A stretch of DNA of 13,516 nucleotides. It comes from DATJXG01 sp035500455 (GTDB taxonomy: Bacteria; Acidobacteriota; Terriglobia; Terriglobales; Acidobacteriaceae). The position numbers and the translations under genes were made by a program. The notes below the pieces were generated by a model. It saw only the letters and a list, made by a program, of their open reading frames with translations, was not told the origin of the DNA and ran no database searches. This document shows, piece after piece, positions 1 through 5,940 of this stretch (positions within the stretch are counted from its first letter, which is position 1; each line of letters begins with the position of its first letter). The stretch covers positions 1-13,516 of the forward strand of contig DATJXG010000413.1 in the NCBI GenBank assembly GCA_035500455.1. Direction: 5' to 3'.

Positions 1-1
1 A

Positions 2-445
2 TCCGAAGACCCGGGCGACGTCTCCGTCGATCCTGCCGCCGGGGCATCTCTGCCTGCGTCGCAGTCAGACGCTCTGCGTTCGGCTGTGCTGAACGCGCTG
101 GCGGCTGCCAGCCATCGCATGCTGGTAGCGATGCTCGAGGCGGGCGACTGGCAGGTGGAAGGCAATGAGCTGGTGGTGCGAGTCGCTTCCTCGGCGACGG
201 TCATCGATATGTCGTTGGGGGCGGATGCCAGACGGCTGGCCATCGCCACAGCCAGCGGCGTTGCGGGCAGGGCGCTGAAGTTCAAGGTAGTGCCCGTCGG
301 GGCTCCGCAGGCCGCGGTTTCACGGCCGGGGTCGAACGGCGGCGGGGGCCGCAGCCGGGCGGAGCAGGATCCGGTGGTGCGCAAGTTGAAGGAGAAATTC
401 GGCGCGGAGATCAGGACGATCATCGACTACCGGGAGAAGCGCTGA
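2..445 (+). CDS. dnaX: DNA polymerase III subunit gamma/tau, C-terminal part (5' end outside window)
   Basis: Only the last ~147 residues of the clamp-loader ATPase subunit are present; the frame is open from base 2 and stops with TGA at 443-445. An internal GTG at 86 could be mistaken for a start, but the upstream codons remain open and read as an Ala/Ser/Pro/Asp-rich linker, as expected before the tau C-terminal domain. The visible part has the alternating strand/helix pattern of the DnaX C-terminal region and ends in a charged tail (VRKLKEKFGAEI then YREKR), the kind of ending seen in tau proteins that close with a KFGGEI-like segment. No ATPase motif lies in the window, so the family call rests on this tail and on the immediately following ybaB and recR, the conserved dnaX-ybaB-recR order. 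The protein loads the sliding clamp and tethers polymerase III at the replication fork. Confidence 0.8.
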   Translation, partial: SEDPGDVSVDPAAGASLPASQSDALRSAVLNALAAASHRMLVAMLEAGDWQVEGNELVVRVASSATVIDMSLGADARRLAIATASGVAGRALKFKVVPVGAPQAAVSRPGSNGGGGRSRAEQDPVVRKLKEKFGAEIRTIIDYREKR

Positions 446-449
446 AAGG

Positions 450-544
450 ATTTGTAATTTGGTAATTTTGTAATTTGTAATTTTAAAGTCCTCGCGGCGC
501 GCATTGCGCAGGGTTTTCAATTTGCAAATTACCAAATTACAAAT
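450..544. repeat. AT-rich inverted repeat between dnaX and ybaB
   Basis: Bases 450-468 and 526-544 are perfect reverse complements (19 bp, ATTTGTAATTTGGTAATTT type). The inner part of each arm continues as degenerate GTAATTT units, and the core around 492-510 is GC-rich. The element begins five bases after the dnaX stop and ends before the ybaB Shine-Dalgarno. It is strikingly AT-rich against GC-rich neighbours. A related but non-identical element lies at 871-963. It could form a long RNA hairpin in the operon transcript; its function is unknown. Confidence 0.85.
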
Positions 545-552
545 CGCTCTTG

Positions 553-566
553 AAGGAGTTCGCTTG
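553..566 (+). promoter_or_regulatory. Shine-Dalgarno deciding a TTG start for ybaB
   Basis: AAGGAG at 553-558 lies five bases before a TTG at 564-566. This is the only good ribosome binding site near the gene, and it places translation at MGGFNLQELMSQ rather than at the earlier in-frame TTG at 504 (inside the inverted repeat) or the later ATG at 591. Confidence 0.7.
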
Positions 567-869
567 GGTGGATTCAATTTGCAGGAACTGATGTCGCAAG
601 CCAAGAAGCAGTATGAGTCGCTGCAGCAGAAGATGCAGGAGACAGTGGTTGAGGCCTCTTCGGGCGGCGGCAGCGTGACCGTGAAAATGGACGGGCGCAA
701 GCAGGTGCTCAGCATCAGGATTGATCCTGAGACGGTGAAGTCCGGCGACATTGAAATGCTGCAGGATCTGGTCACCGCCGCGGTCAACGGCGCCGCGCGC
801 AAGGTGGACGAAGCGATGCAATCGACCGTGGGGGGAATGCTGGGAGGGATGGGAATTCCGGGATTGTGA
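564..869 (+). CDS. ybaB: YbaB/EbfC family nucleoid-associated DNA-binding protein
   Basis: A 101-residue protein when started at TTG 564, matching the usual ~100-110 residue length of the family. It starts with the family pattern GGFNLQELMSQAKK, a long N-terminal helix, followed by strands carrying GGGSVTVKMDGRKQVLSIRIDPE. It then has the conserved MLQDLVTAAVNGAARKVDEA helix and the glycine-rich GGMLGGMGIPGL end typical of YbaB. YbaB proteins are small dimers with a tweezer-like shape that bind DNA; the gene is very commonly fixed between dnaX and recR, as here. The longer frame opening at 504 would translate part of an intergenic repeat and has no ribosome binding site, so it was not used. 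Product identity is secure; the exact start is inferred. Confidence 0.92.
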   Translation: MGGFNLQELMSQAKKQYESLQQKMQETVVEASSGGGSVTVKMDGRKQVLSIRIDPETVKSGDIEMLQDLVTAAVNGAARKVDEAMQSTVGGMLGGMGIPGL

Positions 870-870
870 C

Positions 871-963
871 ATTTGTAATTTTGTAATCGGGTAATTTGTA
901 ATTTGAAAGGCGCTAGGCAGGGCGATCTTCAATTACAAATTACCCGATTGCAAAATTACAAAT
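871..963. repeat. Long AT-rich inverted repeat directly upstream of recR
   Basis: Left arm 871-907 and right arm 928-963 are reverse complements over about 36 bp with one mismatch and one single-base bulge; the loop 908-927 is GC-rich. It starts one base after the ybaB stop and ends three bases before the recR ATG, so the whole ybaB-recR gap is essentially this element. It resembles the element at 450-544 (both built of GTAATTT-like units) but differs by an inserted ATCGGG segment. Confidence 0.9.
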
Positions 964-966
964 CCC

Positions 967-1566
967 ATGTCCCGCTTTGCCGAGCCGATGACCCGGCTCA
1001 TCGACGAACTCAAGAAGCTGCCGGGCATCGGCAGCAAAACCGCGCAGCGCCTGGCTTTCCACATCCTCCGTTCCAGCGAGGACGACGCCGAAGCGCTGGC
1101 CGCGGCAGTGCGCGACGTAAAGGCGAGCCTGCATCTGTGCTCCATCTGCAACAACATCACCGACGTTGACCCCTGTGTGTATTGCAGCAGCGCCACGCGG
1201 AACCAGCGCCTGATTTGCGTGGTAGAAGAGCCTACCAACATCGCGGCTATCGAGAAGACCAAACACTTCAACGGCGTCTATCACGTTTTGCATGGAGCGA
1301 TTTCGCCTTTGCACGGGGTGGGGCCGGAGCATCTCCGCATCGCCAACCTGCTCAGCCGGGTGGAAGACGGCCAGGCGGAGGAAGTCATCATCGCCACCAA
1401 CCCTACCGTAGAAGGCGAAGCGACCGCCGTCTATCTGTCCGGCCAGCTGCGGCGCGCGGGGTTGAAAGTGACGCGCATCGCCATGGGCATCCCGGTTGGC
1501 AGCGATATCGAGTACACCGACGAAATCACTATGCTGAAAGCCATGGAAGGACGGCGCGAGCTGTAA
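967..1566 (+). CDS. recR: Recombination mediator protein RecR
   Basis: A 199-residue protein, near the ~200 usual for RecR. In order: a helix-hairpin-helix DNA-binding segment around residues 12-35 (KLPGIGSKTAQRLAFHIL); a zinc-binding motif C58-x2-C61-x8-C70-x2-C73; a Toprim domain from about 81 to 175 that includes the acidic EEP turn and ATNPTVEGEATA; and a C-terminal Walker-B-like segment ending in GSDIEYTDEITM. RecR acts with RecO (and RecF) to load RecA on SSB-coated gapped DNA. The start ATG at 967 matches the family N-terminus (MSRFAEPMTRLIDELKKLPG), but no Shine-Dalgarno is seen because an inverted repeat fills the leader up to three bases before the ATG. It is the third gene of the dnaX-ybaB-recR cluster. 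Confidence 0.97.
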   Translation: MSRFAEPMTRLIDELKKLPGIGSKTAQRLAFHILRSSEDDAEALAAAVRDVKASLHLCSICNNITDVDPCVYCSSATRNQRLICVVEEPTNIAAIEKTKHFNGVYHVLHGAISPLHGVGPEHLRIANLLSRVEDGQAEEVIIATNPTVEGEATAVYLSGQLRRAGLKVTRIAMGIPVGSDIEYTDEITMLKAMEGRREL

Positions 1567-1577
1567 ATCCTTGGTGG

Positions 1578-1840
1578 TTGTGTACCTTCGTGGCCTTTCT
1601 CGTTGCTTTTTACTCTCGCGGCTCCCCAGACCTAAAAACTAAACCACTAAGGACACCAAGGGTGCACGAAGGTTCACGAAGAGGTTCCGCTGAGGGTTTT
1701 GGTGGTGGAATTCCTTTGTGTACCTTCGTGGCCTTTGTGGTTGCTTTTGACTTCTTGCGGCTCCCCAAAACCTAAATGCTAACCACGAAGGACTCCAAGG
1801 GTGCACGAAGGTTCACGAAGGGGTCTGGTGAGGGTTTTGG
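1578..1840. repeat. Two tandem copies of a 138-bp intergenic repeat, each with internal inverted arms
   Basis: Copy 1 spans about 1578-1702 and copy 2 about 1716-1840. TTGTGTACCTTCGTGGCC recurs at 1578 and 1716, GCGGCTCCCCA at 1618 and 1756, GTGCACGAAGGTTCACGAAG at 1662 and 1800, and GAGGGTTTTGG at 1692 and 1830, all at a constant offset of 138 bases. Inside each copy the left part (CCTTCGTGG units) is complementary to the right part (CCACGAAGG and CACGAAGG units), so each copy can fold. It begins about 12 bases after the recR stop. No coding potential is credible here. It may act as a folded 3' end for the recR transcript, but this is inference. Confidence 0.85.
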
Positions 1841-1980
1841 GGTTGGGGGTCTCCCCTTTTCTGTGCAAGGCCCCGATTGGGGACTGGCGGCGGATAGAGT
1901 GTGCAATAGTTTGCGGGGTCTTGCGGGGGCAGTGATGGCCGGCATCTAATCGCTCGATCTTGGCCGCCACTTCAGGCTTG

Positions 1981-2009
1981 TTATCAATAGCTTGGAAAAA
2001 CTTTCTAAT
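1981..2009 (+). promoter_or_regulatory. Candidate sigma70-type promoter for a small RNA
   Basis: TTATCA (1981-1986, 4 of 6 matches to TTGACA) and TCTAAT (2004-2009, 5 of 6 to TATAAT) are separated by exactly 17 bases, in a locally AT-rich patch inside GC-rich DNA. The predicted start is near 2016. The context (hairpins and a terminator downstream on the same strand) gives it more weight than the boxes alone. Confidence 0.35.
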
Positions 2010-2015
2010 GTGTGA

Positions 2016-2230
2016 CTAAAGGTCGAATTTGGCCGCTGGCTTGCACTCTTCCTCCCCGAGTTTGCTTCGCTCCTTGTGAGTTTCAAGGCGGGCGCGAAGA
2101 AATGCAGCTTTTCTGGCCACAATTGGGCCATGGCATTTTGCAGCGTCAGCCCGCGTCGAGTTGAGATGTAACCGCATCACAACCCGACGCCATACCCGAA
2201 ACCGGGCCAACCAGCCCGGTTTCTTTTTTT
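2016..2230 (+). ncRNA. Candidate structured small RNA of about 215 nt, family not recognised
   Basis: Between a promoter-like pair of boxes (1981-2009) and a strong intrinsic terminator (2198-2230) lie three successive foldable elements. Hairpin 1: CTTCGC 2065-2070 with GCGAAG 2094-2099, plus CCTTG 2072-2076 with CAAGG 2084-2088. Hairpin 2: AAATGC 2100-2105 with GCATTT 2133-2138, enclosing TGGCC 2114-2118 with GGCCA 2126-2130. Hairpin 3: GCGTCG 2153-2158 with CGACGC 2185-2190, then GTTG 2160-2163 with CAAC 2180-2183, then GATG 2165-2168 with CATC 2175-2178, broken only by two 1x1 mismatches. No convincing plus-strand reading frame is present. It does not show the hallmarks of SRP RNA, tmRNA, RNase P RNA or a tRNA. 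The 5' end is inferred and could be further upstream; the terminator could also serve recR read-through. Confidence 0.42.
2198..2230 (+). terminator. Strong intrinsic terminator
   Basis: Perfect 10-bp stem GAAACCGGGC (2198-2207) / GCCCGGTTTC (2214-2223) with a 6-base loop, followed at once by seven T residues (2224-2230). The T tract exists only on the plus strand. No protein gene lies within 600 bases upstream on that strand, so it ends either a small RNA from this spacer or read-through from recR. Confidence 0.88.
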
Positions 2231-2250
2231 GTGGTTGGTTGCCGGATGGT

Positions 2251-2325
2251 CTTCTTTGCGAGCTTTGTGTTCTTTGCGATTAAGAAAGGCTTTTCACGGC
2301 AAAGATCGCAAGGGACGCAAAGAAG
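2251..2325. repeat. CTTTGCG-type inverted repeat in spacer
   Basis: The left arm from 2251 (CTTCTTTGCG, then CTTTGTG, then TTCTTTGCGAT at 9-base steps) faces the right arm 2301-2325, whose complement reads CTTCTTTGCG then CCTTGCGATCTTT. The outer 10 bp are perfect; inside, the arms match by unit rather than base for base. It lies only 10 bases beyond the end of the nuclease-like gene that reads towards it, and could fold at that gene's 3' end. Confidence 0.65.
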
Positions 2326-2335
2326 AACGGCCGGC

Positions 2336-2893
2336 TCACACCGCCCTGCCGGCATGGCCTTCCAGGAAGGGATTTGGCTCCGCTTCTGCGGCCGTAACGC
2401 CTTCGGGCAATGCTCCGCCGTTGTATTCCGCCATGCGGTTCTTCCACTTCAGAAAATCGGTGATGGATTGCGGCTCGATGCGAATTTCCACTCGCCGCAG
2501 GCTGGCCAGCAACAAATTCATTTCGTGACGAAATCCAGTCTGGCTGCGCAGTTTGCGGGCGCTGGCGCGGACCATCTCAACCTGGCGATTGCGGCATTCC
2601 AGCAGTCCCCAGCCCGCAGGCAACTCCTCGACTTTCAGCAGCCCTGCGGGAGCCAGGTAAAAGCGCTCGCAGCCCAGCCCGATTTCGGGCTTCTCGCGGA
2701 AGGGCTTTTCGCGGTCGGCGAGAAAATCCGCGCGGGTTATTTTGCATTCCACCAGCACGGAGTGGCAGGCGCGCTTCCAGCCGATGGCGTCGGGCATCTC
2801 TCCGCTGGAACAGGCCTGTTCGGAAAGGACTACCCCGCAGCGGTAACCGCGCAGCCAGGCCACGGCATGTTGCACCAATTGTGAGTGGGTCAC
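2336..2893 (-). CDS. Small PD-(D/E)XK nuclease-like protein, function unknown
   Basis: A 185-residue soluble protein starting at GTG 2891-2893 (MTHSQLVQHAVAWLRG). Residues 34-35 (Pro-Asp) and the following strand SVLVECK (E49, C50, K51) fit the PD...ExK metal-binding core of the PD-(D/E)XK nuclease superfamily. Further on come R-D-F, K-P-F-R, a G-x-G-x-E-R-F-Y-L segment and GWGLL, which suggest the rest of a restriction-endonuclease-like fold (MmcB-like or VRR-NUC-like in general look). The second half (105-160) is helical and basic, with no recognised motif. No signal peptide or membrane segment is seen. The gene is monocistronic and divergent from the HEAT/PilZ gene. No methylase, helicase or transposase is adjacent, so a restriction or mobile-element role has no support; DNA repair is a guess. 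The ribosome binding site before the GTG is weak and the start is moderately sure. Confidence 0.68.
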   Translation of the reverse strand: MTHSQLVQHAVAWLRGYRCGVVLSEQACSSGEMPDAIGWKRACHSVLVECKITRADFLADREKPFREKPEIGLGCERFYLAPAGLLKVEELPAGWGLLECRNRQVEMVRASARKLRSQTGFRHEMNLLLASLRRVEIRIEPQSITDFLKWKNRMAEYNGGALPEGVTAAEAEPNPFLEGHAGRAV

Positions 2894-3022
2894 ATCCGTC
2901 TTGTACGCGGCGCCTGGCCTGTGGAGGAAGTGGCAGAGTAGTTTCCCGCACCTTGGCCGGCGGGACAGTCCAAGAGACTGGCCTGCAAGCGATTGCGGCG
3001 CTGCATTGGTGTTATTACCTCC

Positions 3023-3064
3023 GTAATGTGCGCACCTTTCGGTTTCACATTACCCTACCGGTAG
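3023..3064. promoter_or_regulatory. Paired palindromes upstream of the HEAT/PilZ gene (possible operator)
   Basis: GTAATGTG (3023-3030) and CACATTAC (3046-3053) form a perfect 8-bp inverted repeat with a 15-base spacer, directly followed by the 10-bp palindrome CTACCGGTAG (3055-3064). They lie in the divergent spacer between the nuclease-like gene and the HEAT/PilZ gene. Such dyads fit a dimeric regulator site, but nothing ties them to a known regulator, and no convincing promoter boxes were found beside them. Confidence 0.3.
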
Positions 3065-3080
3065 TTTCGCGGGATGTAAC

Positions 3081-3095
3081 AGGAGCAGGCATATT
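3081..3095 (+). promoter_or_regulatory. Possible Shine-Dalgarno plus ATT start of the HEAT/PilZ gene
   Basis: AGGAG at 3081-3085 is followed after seven bases by ATT at 3093-3095, in frame with the downstream protein. The frame is open from 3027 to the gene with no ATG, GTG or TTG before 3171. An ATT start would add 26 residues (ILSAATTAKASRTASARAFV and on), which continue the N-terminal helix naturally. Confidence 0.35.
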
Positions 3096-3170
3096 CTCAG
3101 CGCCGCTACAACTGCCAAGGCCAGCAGGACTGCGTCTGCGCGCGCCTTCGTCCATAGCCTGAACATTCTG

Positions 3171-5852
3171 GTGAAGTACGTTCGCCTCTACGGCTTGGAC
3201 CACAAGCGCACCGAAACTCAGTTTGACCTCGCCTGGAACGAACTGCAGCAGGGCCTGCCGGTCACCGGGGAAGGCGGCTTCCTGCTGGGAGTATCGGAGA
3301 ACAAGCTGCTGCTGGATGGGATTCCCCTGGAAACCGGCCAGGCGGAGCGCAGTTTCGCCACCCTGCTGACCACGGCGGGGCTGGCCAGCATCAATTTTTC
3401 GCAGCAGGTTACCAAGCACGATTTCACCCGCCTGGTGTGCGCTTTCACCAATAACGGTTCGAAAGCCGGCGATGTGGCCAAGCAGATCAAGGATGCTTTC
3501 GGCGACGACGTCGGTTCGACCATCAAGATCAACGAAGTGAAGTTCATCGCCGCCGATCCCTCCACCGGCGATGTAAGCATTGCCGCGCAGATTGCAGCCC
3601 AGACGCTGGGGCCGGAGTTTAAGGATTGGCTGAACGAACCGCAGAAGCTGCTGCAGTTGATCGCGGCGGCGGAAGGCGCGCACAGCGGCGGAGGCGGCGG
3701 GGACGGCAGCGGCGGCAGCGGCGGCGGCCCGGGAACGGGGACGGGAACGGGAACGGGAACGGGCGATGCCGGCGGCGCTCCTATCGGCAGCGTGCCCAAC
3801 GCTCCGGCCCGGGGAAAGGCAATCATCAAGCCGGGCAACTGGACCGGGGGCACGGTTCCTCTGCAGGAAGAGGAAGTCATCCAGGCGATTCGCCTGCTCA
3901 CGCGCTTCGGAGAGGTTGGCAGCCAAGGCGGCGGCAATCCGGAAGTGCTGCAGCAGGAACTGACCAAAGTCGATCCCAACACCAAGCTCAATCTGCAGCA
4001 GTTGCTGGGCAGCCTGGCGGCCAAGGCGGCCGACGCGGAAACCGACACACCGCTGCTGATGAAAGCGGCGGAGCACATGGCCATCCGCTTCGCCCTGGAG
4101 CGTTTCCAGAAGGGCGAAGTCAAGGTCAACGCCGTCCACCAGTTGCTGGAGCACATGAGCCGGCAGATGGATACGTTGCGCAAGATCCTTCGCCTGCAGG
4201 AAGACAAGATGTCGAAGGCGGGGATCCTGGTGGAGTCGCATGCCGACATTCTGGACCGCATGTTCTGGGCCGAGGTGCCGGAGGCGGGCAAGAAGAGCGT
4301 GCTGCTCTCCAATGAGGCCCCCTGCGTACCGCCGCGCAACGTGCGCCAGTTTGTGGAATTGCTGATCGAGCGCAGCGATCTGGAAAACGCCGGCGCCATC
4401 CTGAAGAACTACGTGGGCTGCCTGGGCGTGAAAGAAATCGATCCCCGCCGCAAAACCGCCATCGGACTGGGGCAGCTTGCCGATCTGTTCGGCGCGGTGG
4501 GCACTGAGCTGATGACCCTGGCGGTGGGAAGAATCGGCGAATCGCTGGTCAAGGAGAATGACGCGGAGCTGCAGAGCCTGCTGGGCGCGGCATTCGTGCG
4601 CTTCAGTTCGGAGGCCAGCACTCGCAGGCAATACGCCGCCATATCGGAACTGTGCGTGGCCATGCAGACCATCGTCAAAGAGCGGCCGGTGAGCGGCGAG
4701 GAACTGCGGCCGCGCATCGGAATCGAAAACCGGCTGCCGGATTTCATCGAAGACGCGCTGCACCTGCCGGAAGCGCCTCCGGACCTGATCGACGTGCTGC
4801 GTCGAACTCCGGAAGCCGCCGCGGAACACCTTTCCAACCGCTTTTTCCGCTGCATGCGCCGCGAGGAATGCGACCGCATGGTGGAATTGGTTACGGACCT
4901 GGGCGCGCCCGTGCTGGAGCAACTGCGCGAGGCGTTGCGCATGGGACAGGCGCGGCAGGCCGCAGCGGTGGTTGGGCTGCTCAGCCGCCTGGATGTTCCG
5001 TCGCTTCTGGAGTTGCTGCCCGGGCGTCTGCCCGAGTGGAACCGCTTCTATCATGATGTAGTGGTCCGCCAGGTGGCGTATGGAGCCGCTCCGGACCGCG
5101 GACGCACGTTGCTGGAACTGCTGGAAATTCTGGATGCCGCGGTATTGCCGCAAGCCATCGACGAGATCGGCATGAGCGGCGACCGTACCGCCGCCGGGCC
5201 CCTTGCGGTAATCGCCGAAGCCGGCGAGGCGCAGGGCCGGCCTCCGCTGCTGCAGCTCAAGGCAGTGGAGTCGCTGGGACGGTTGCGCGATCCCGAGTCA
5301 GTGACCGTGCTGCGCAGCCTGCTCGACGCCAAAAAAATGTGGAAGTGGCTGAATCACCGCGAACTGCGCATCGCCGCGGCACAAGCGCTTTCCAAAATCG
5401 ATCCGACGTTCGGCGGCGAGATTCTCACCAAGAGCGGCCTGGAGCCGGCGGAACTCTCCATCGCCCCGCTGGACGCTGCCCCTGCCTGCCCCTGGGTGCG
5501 CCAGCGCCGTTACGAGCGTGTAACCCTGGTGAAGCCGTTTTCCGCTGTGCTGAGCAGTTCGTGGGGCAAGTCGAGCATCCAGGTGCGTGAGTTGAGCCTG
5601 GGCGGCGGCATGGGAGTGAAGGAAGACAATCTGCGGGTGGGGTCGGACGCTAATCTCGACATCAACGTCGGCGTGCGCCGCATTCGCGCCCAGGTGCTGC
5701 TGCGCCGCGCCCGGGTGAACGAAGTAGGCTTCGAAATCGTGAATACCGACCTGGAGAGCCGTTACCGCCTGCGCCGCGTGCTGCTGGAAGCGATGGACCA
5801 GGCCCGCCAGGCGCCCGAGGACAATGACTGGACCGGCCAGCGCCAGGGATAG
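3171..5852 (+). CDS. HEAT-like helical repeat protein with Gly/Thr linker and C-terminal PilZ domain
   Basis: An 893-residue soluble protein as measured from GTG 3171, the first conventional start; it has no ribosome binding site and the frame is open upstream (see the ATT candidate at 3093). Residues 1-168 form a mixed helical/strand N-terminal domain. Residues 170-204 are a glycine-rich linker with (GT)5 at 188-197. Residues 225-775 are repeating amphipathic helices of HEAT/armadillo type, for example LKAVESLGRLRDPESVTVLRSLL and LRIAAAQALSKI near 690-745. Residues 776-880 are a PilZ domain: R779-R-Y-E-R783, then 23 residues later E807-L-S-L-G-G812, the RxxxR and (D/N)xSxxG c-di-GMP motifs with Glu in place of Asp/Asn. 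No membrane segment or signal peptide is seen. It probably works as a c-di-GMP-responsive scaffold, partner unknown. Transcribed alone, it converges on the atp genes across a shared hairpin. Confidence 0.82.
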   Translation: MKYVRLYGLDHKRTETQFDLAWNELQQGLPVTGEGGFLLGVSENKLLLDGIPLETGQAERSFATLLTTAGLASINFSQQVTKHDFTRLVCAFTNNGSKAGDVAKQIKDAFGDDVGSTIKINEVKFIAADPSTGDVSIAAQIAAQTLGPEFKDWLNEPQKLLQLIAAAEGAHSGGGGGDGSGGSGGGPGTGTGTGTGTGDAGGAPIGSVPNAPARGKAIIKPGNWTGGTVPLQEEEVIQAIRLLTRFGEVGSQGGGNPEVLQQELTKVDPNTKLNLQQLLGSLAAKAADAETDTPLLMKAAEHMAIRFALERFQKGEVKVNAVHQLLEHMSRQMDTLRKILRLQEDKMSKAGILVESHADILDRMFWAEVPEAGKKSVLLSNEAPCVPPRNVRQFVELLIERSDLENAGAILKNYVGCLGVKEIDPRRKTAIGLGQLADLFGAVGTELMTLAVGRIGESLVKENDAELQSLLGAAFVRFSSEASTRRQYAAISELCVAMQTIVKERPVSGEELRPRIGIENRLPDFIEDALHLPEAPPDLIDVLRRTPEAAAEHLSNRFFRCMRREECDRMVELVTDLGAPVLEQLREALRMGQARQAAAVVGLLSRLDVPSLLELLPGRLPEWNRFYHDVVVRQVAYGAAPDRGRTLLELLEILDAAVLPQAIDEIGMSGDRTAAGPLAVIAEAGEAQGRPPLLQLKAVESLGRLRDPESVTVLRSLLDAKKMWKWLNHRELRIAAAQALSKIDPTFGGEILTKSGLEPAELSIAPLDAAPACPWVRQRRYERVTLVKPFSAVLSSSWGKSSIQVRELSLGGGMGVKEDNLRVGSDANLDINVGVRRIRAQVLLRRARVNEVGFEIVNTDLESRYRLRRVLLEAMDQARQAPEDNDWTGQRQG
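3732..3761 (+). repeat. In-frame hexanucleotide tandem repeat (GGRACG x5)
   Basis: Five head-to-tail copies of GGRACG (second unit GGGACG, the others GGAACG... read in frame as GGA/GGG then ACG) encode five Gly-Thr dipeptides inside the linker of the HEAT/PilZ protein. The unit is a multiple of three, so slippage would lengthen or shorten the linker without breaking the frame. Confidence 0.8.
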
Positions 5853-5893
5853 CTTTGCTCCTAGTGCGGAAAGAAGTGCGAAAAGTGCAAAAA

Positions 5894-5925
5894 GAAAGCC
5901 TCCATCCGCAAGGATGGAGGCTTTC
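5894..5925. terminator. Bidirectional hairpin with GNRA tetraloop between HEAT/PilZ gene and atpE
   Basis: Perfect 14-bp stem GAAAGCCTCCATCC (5894-5907) / GGATGGAGGCTTTC (5912-5925) closed by a GCAA tetraloop. On the minus strand it is followed by CTTTTTGCACTTTTC, a usable T tract for the atpZ-I-B-E transcript. On the plus strand the T tract is poor (TGCTTCTTC), so it ends the HEAT/PilZ transcript less well. It lies in the 88-base gap between the two converging genes. Confidence 0.85.
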
Positions 5926-5940
5926 TGCTTCTTCGCGGAT

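Noticed and set aside
504..563. Longer ybaB starting at TTG 504
   Set aside because: It would translate the right arm of an intergenic inverted repeat and lacks a ribosome binding site; AAGGAG points to TTG 564.
450..963. Regularly spaced repeats near ybaB and recR as a CRISPR array
   Set aside because: These are paired inverted arms around genes, not direct repeats with unique equal-length spacers, and no cas gene is present.
1779..2210. Minus-strand frame reading ...EEECKPAAKFDL, a TAG at 2016-2018, then SHIRKFFQAIDNKPEVAAKIE in the same frame: possible decayed gene
   Set aside because: The second part looks protein-like, but the frame is interrupted, runs into the terminator hairpin at one end and the 138-bp repeat at the other, has no good start, and matches no family I recognise. 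Kept only as a note.
3045..5153. 702-residue open frame on the minus strand opposite the HEAT/PilZ gene
   Set aside because: Composition (Gln/Ala/His/Arg-rich, no domain) is that of an antisense shadow of a GC-rich gene; the plus-strand frame has clear domains.
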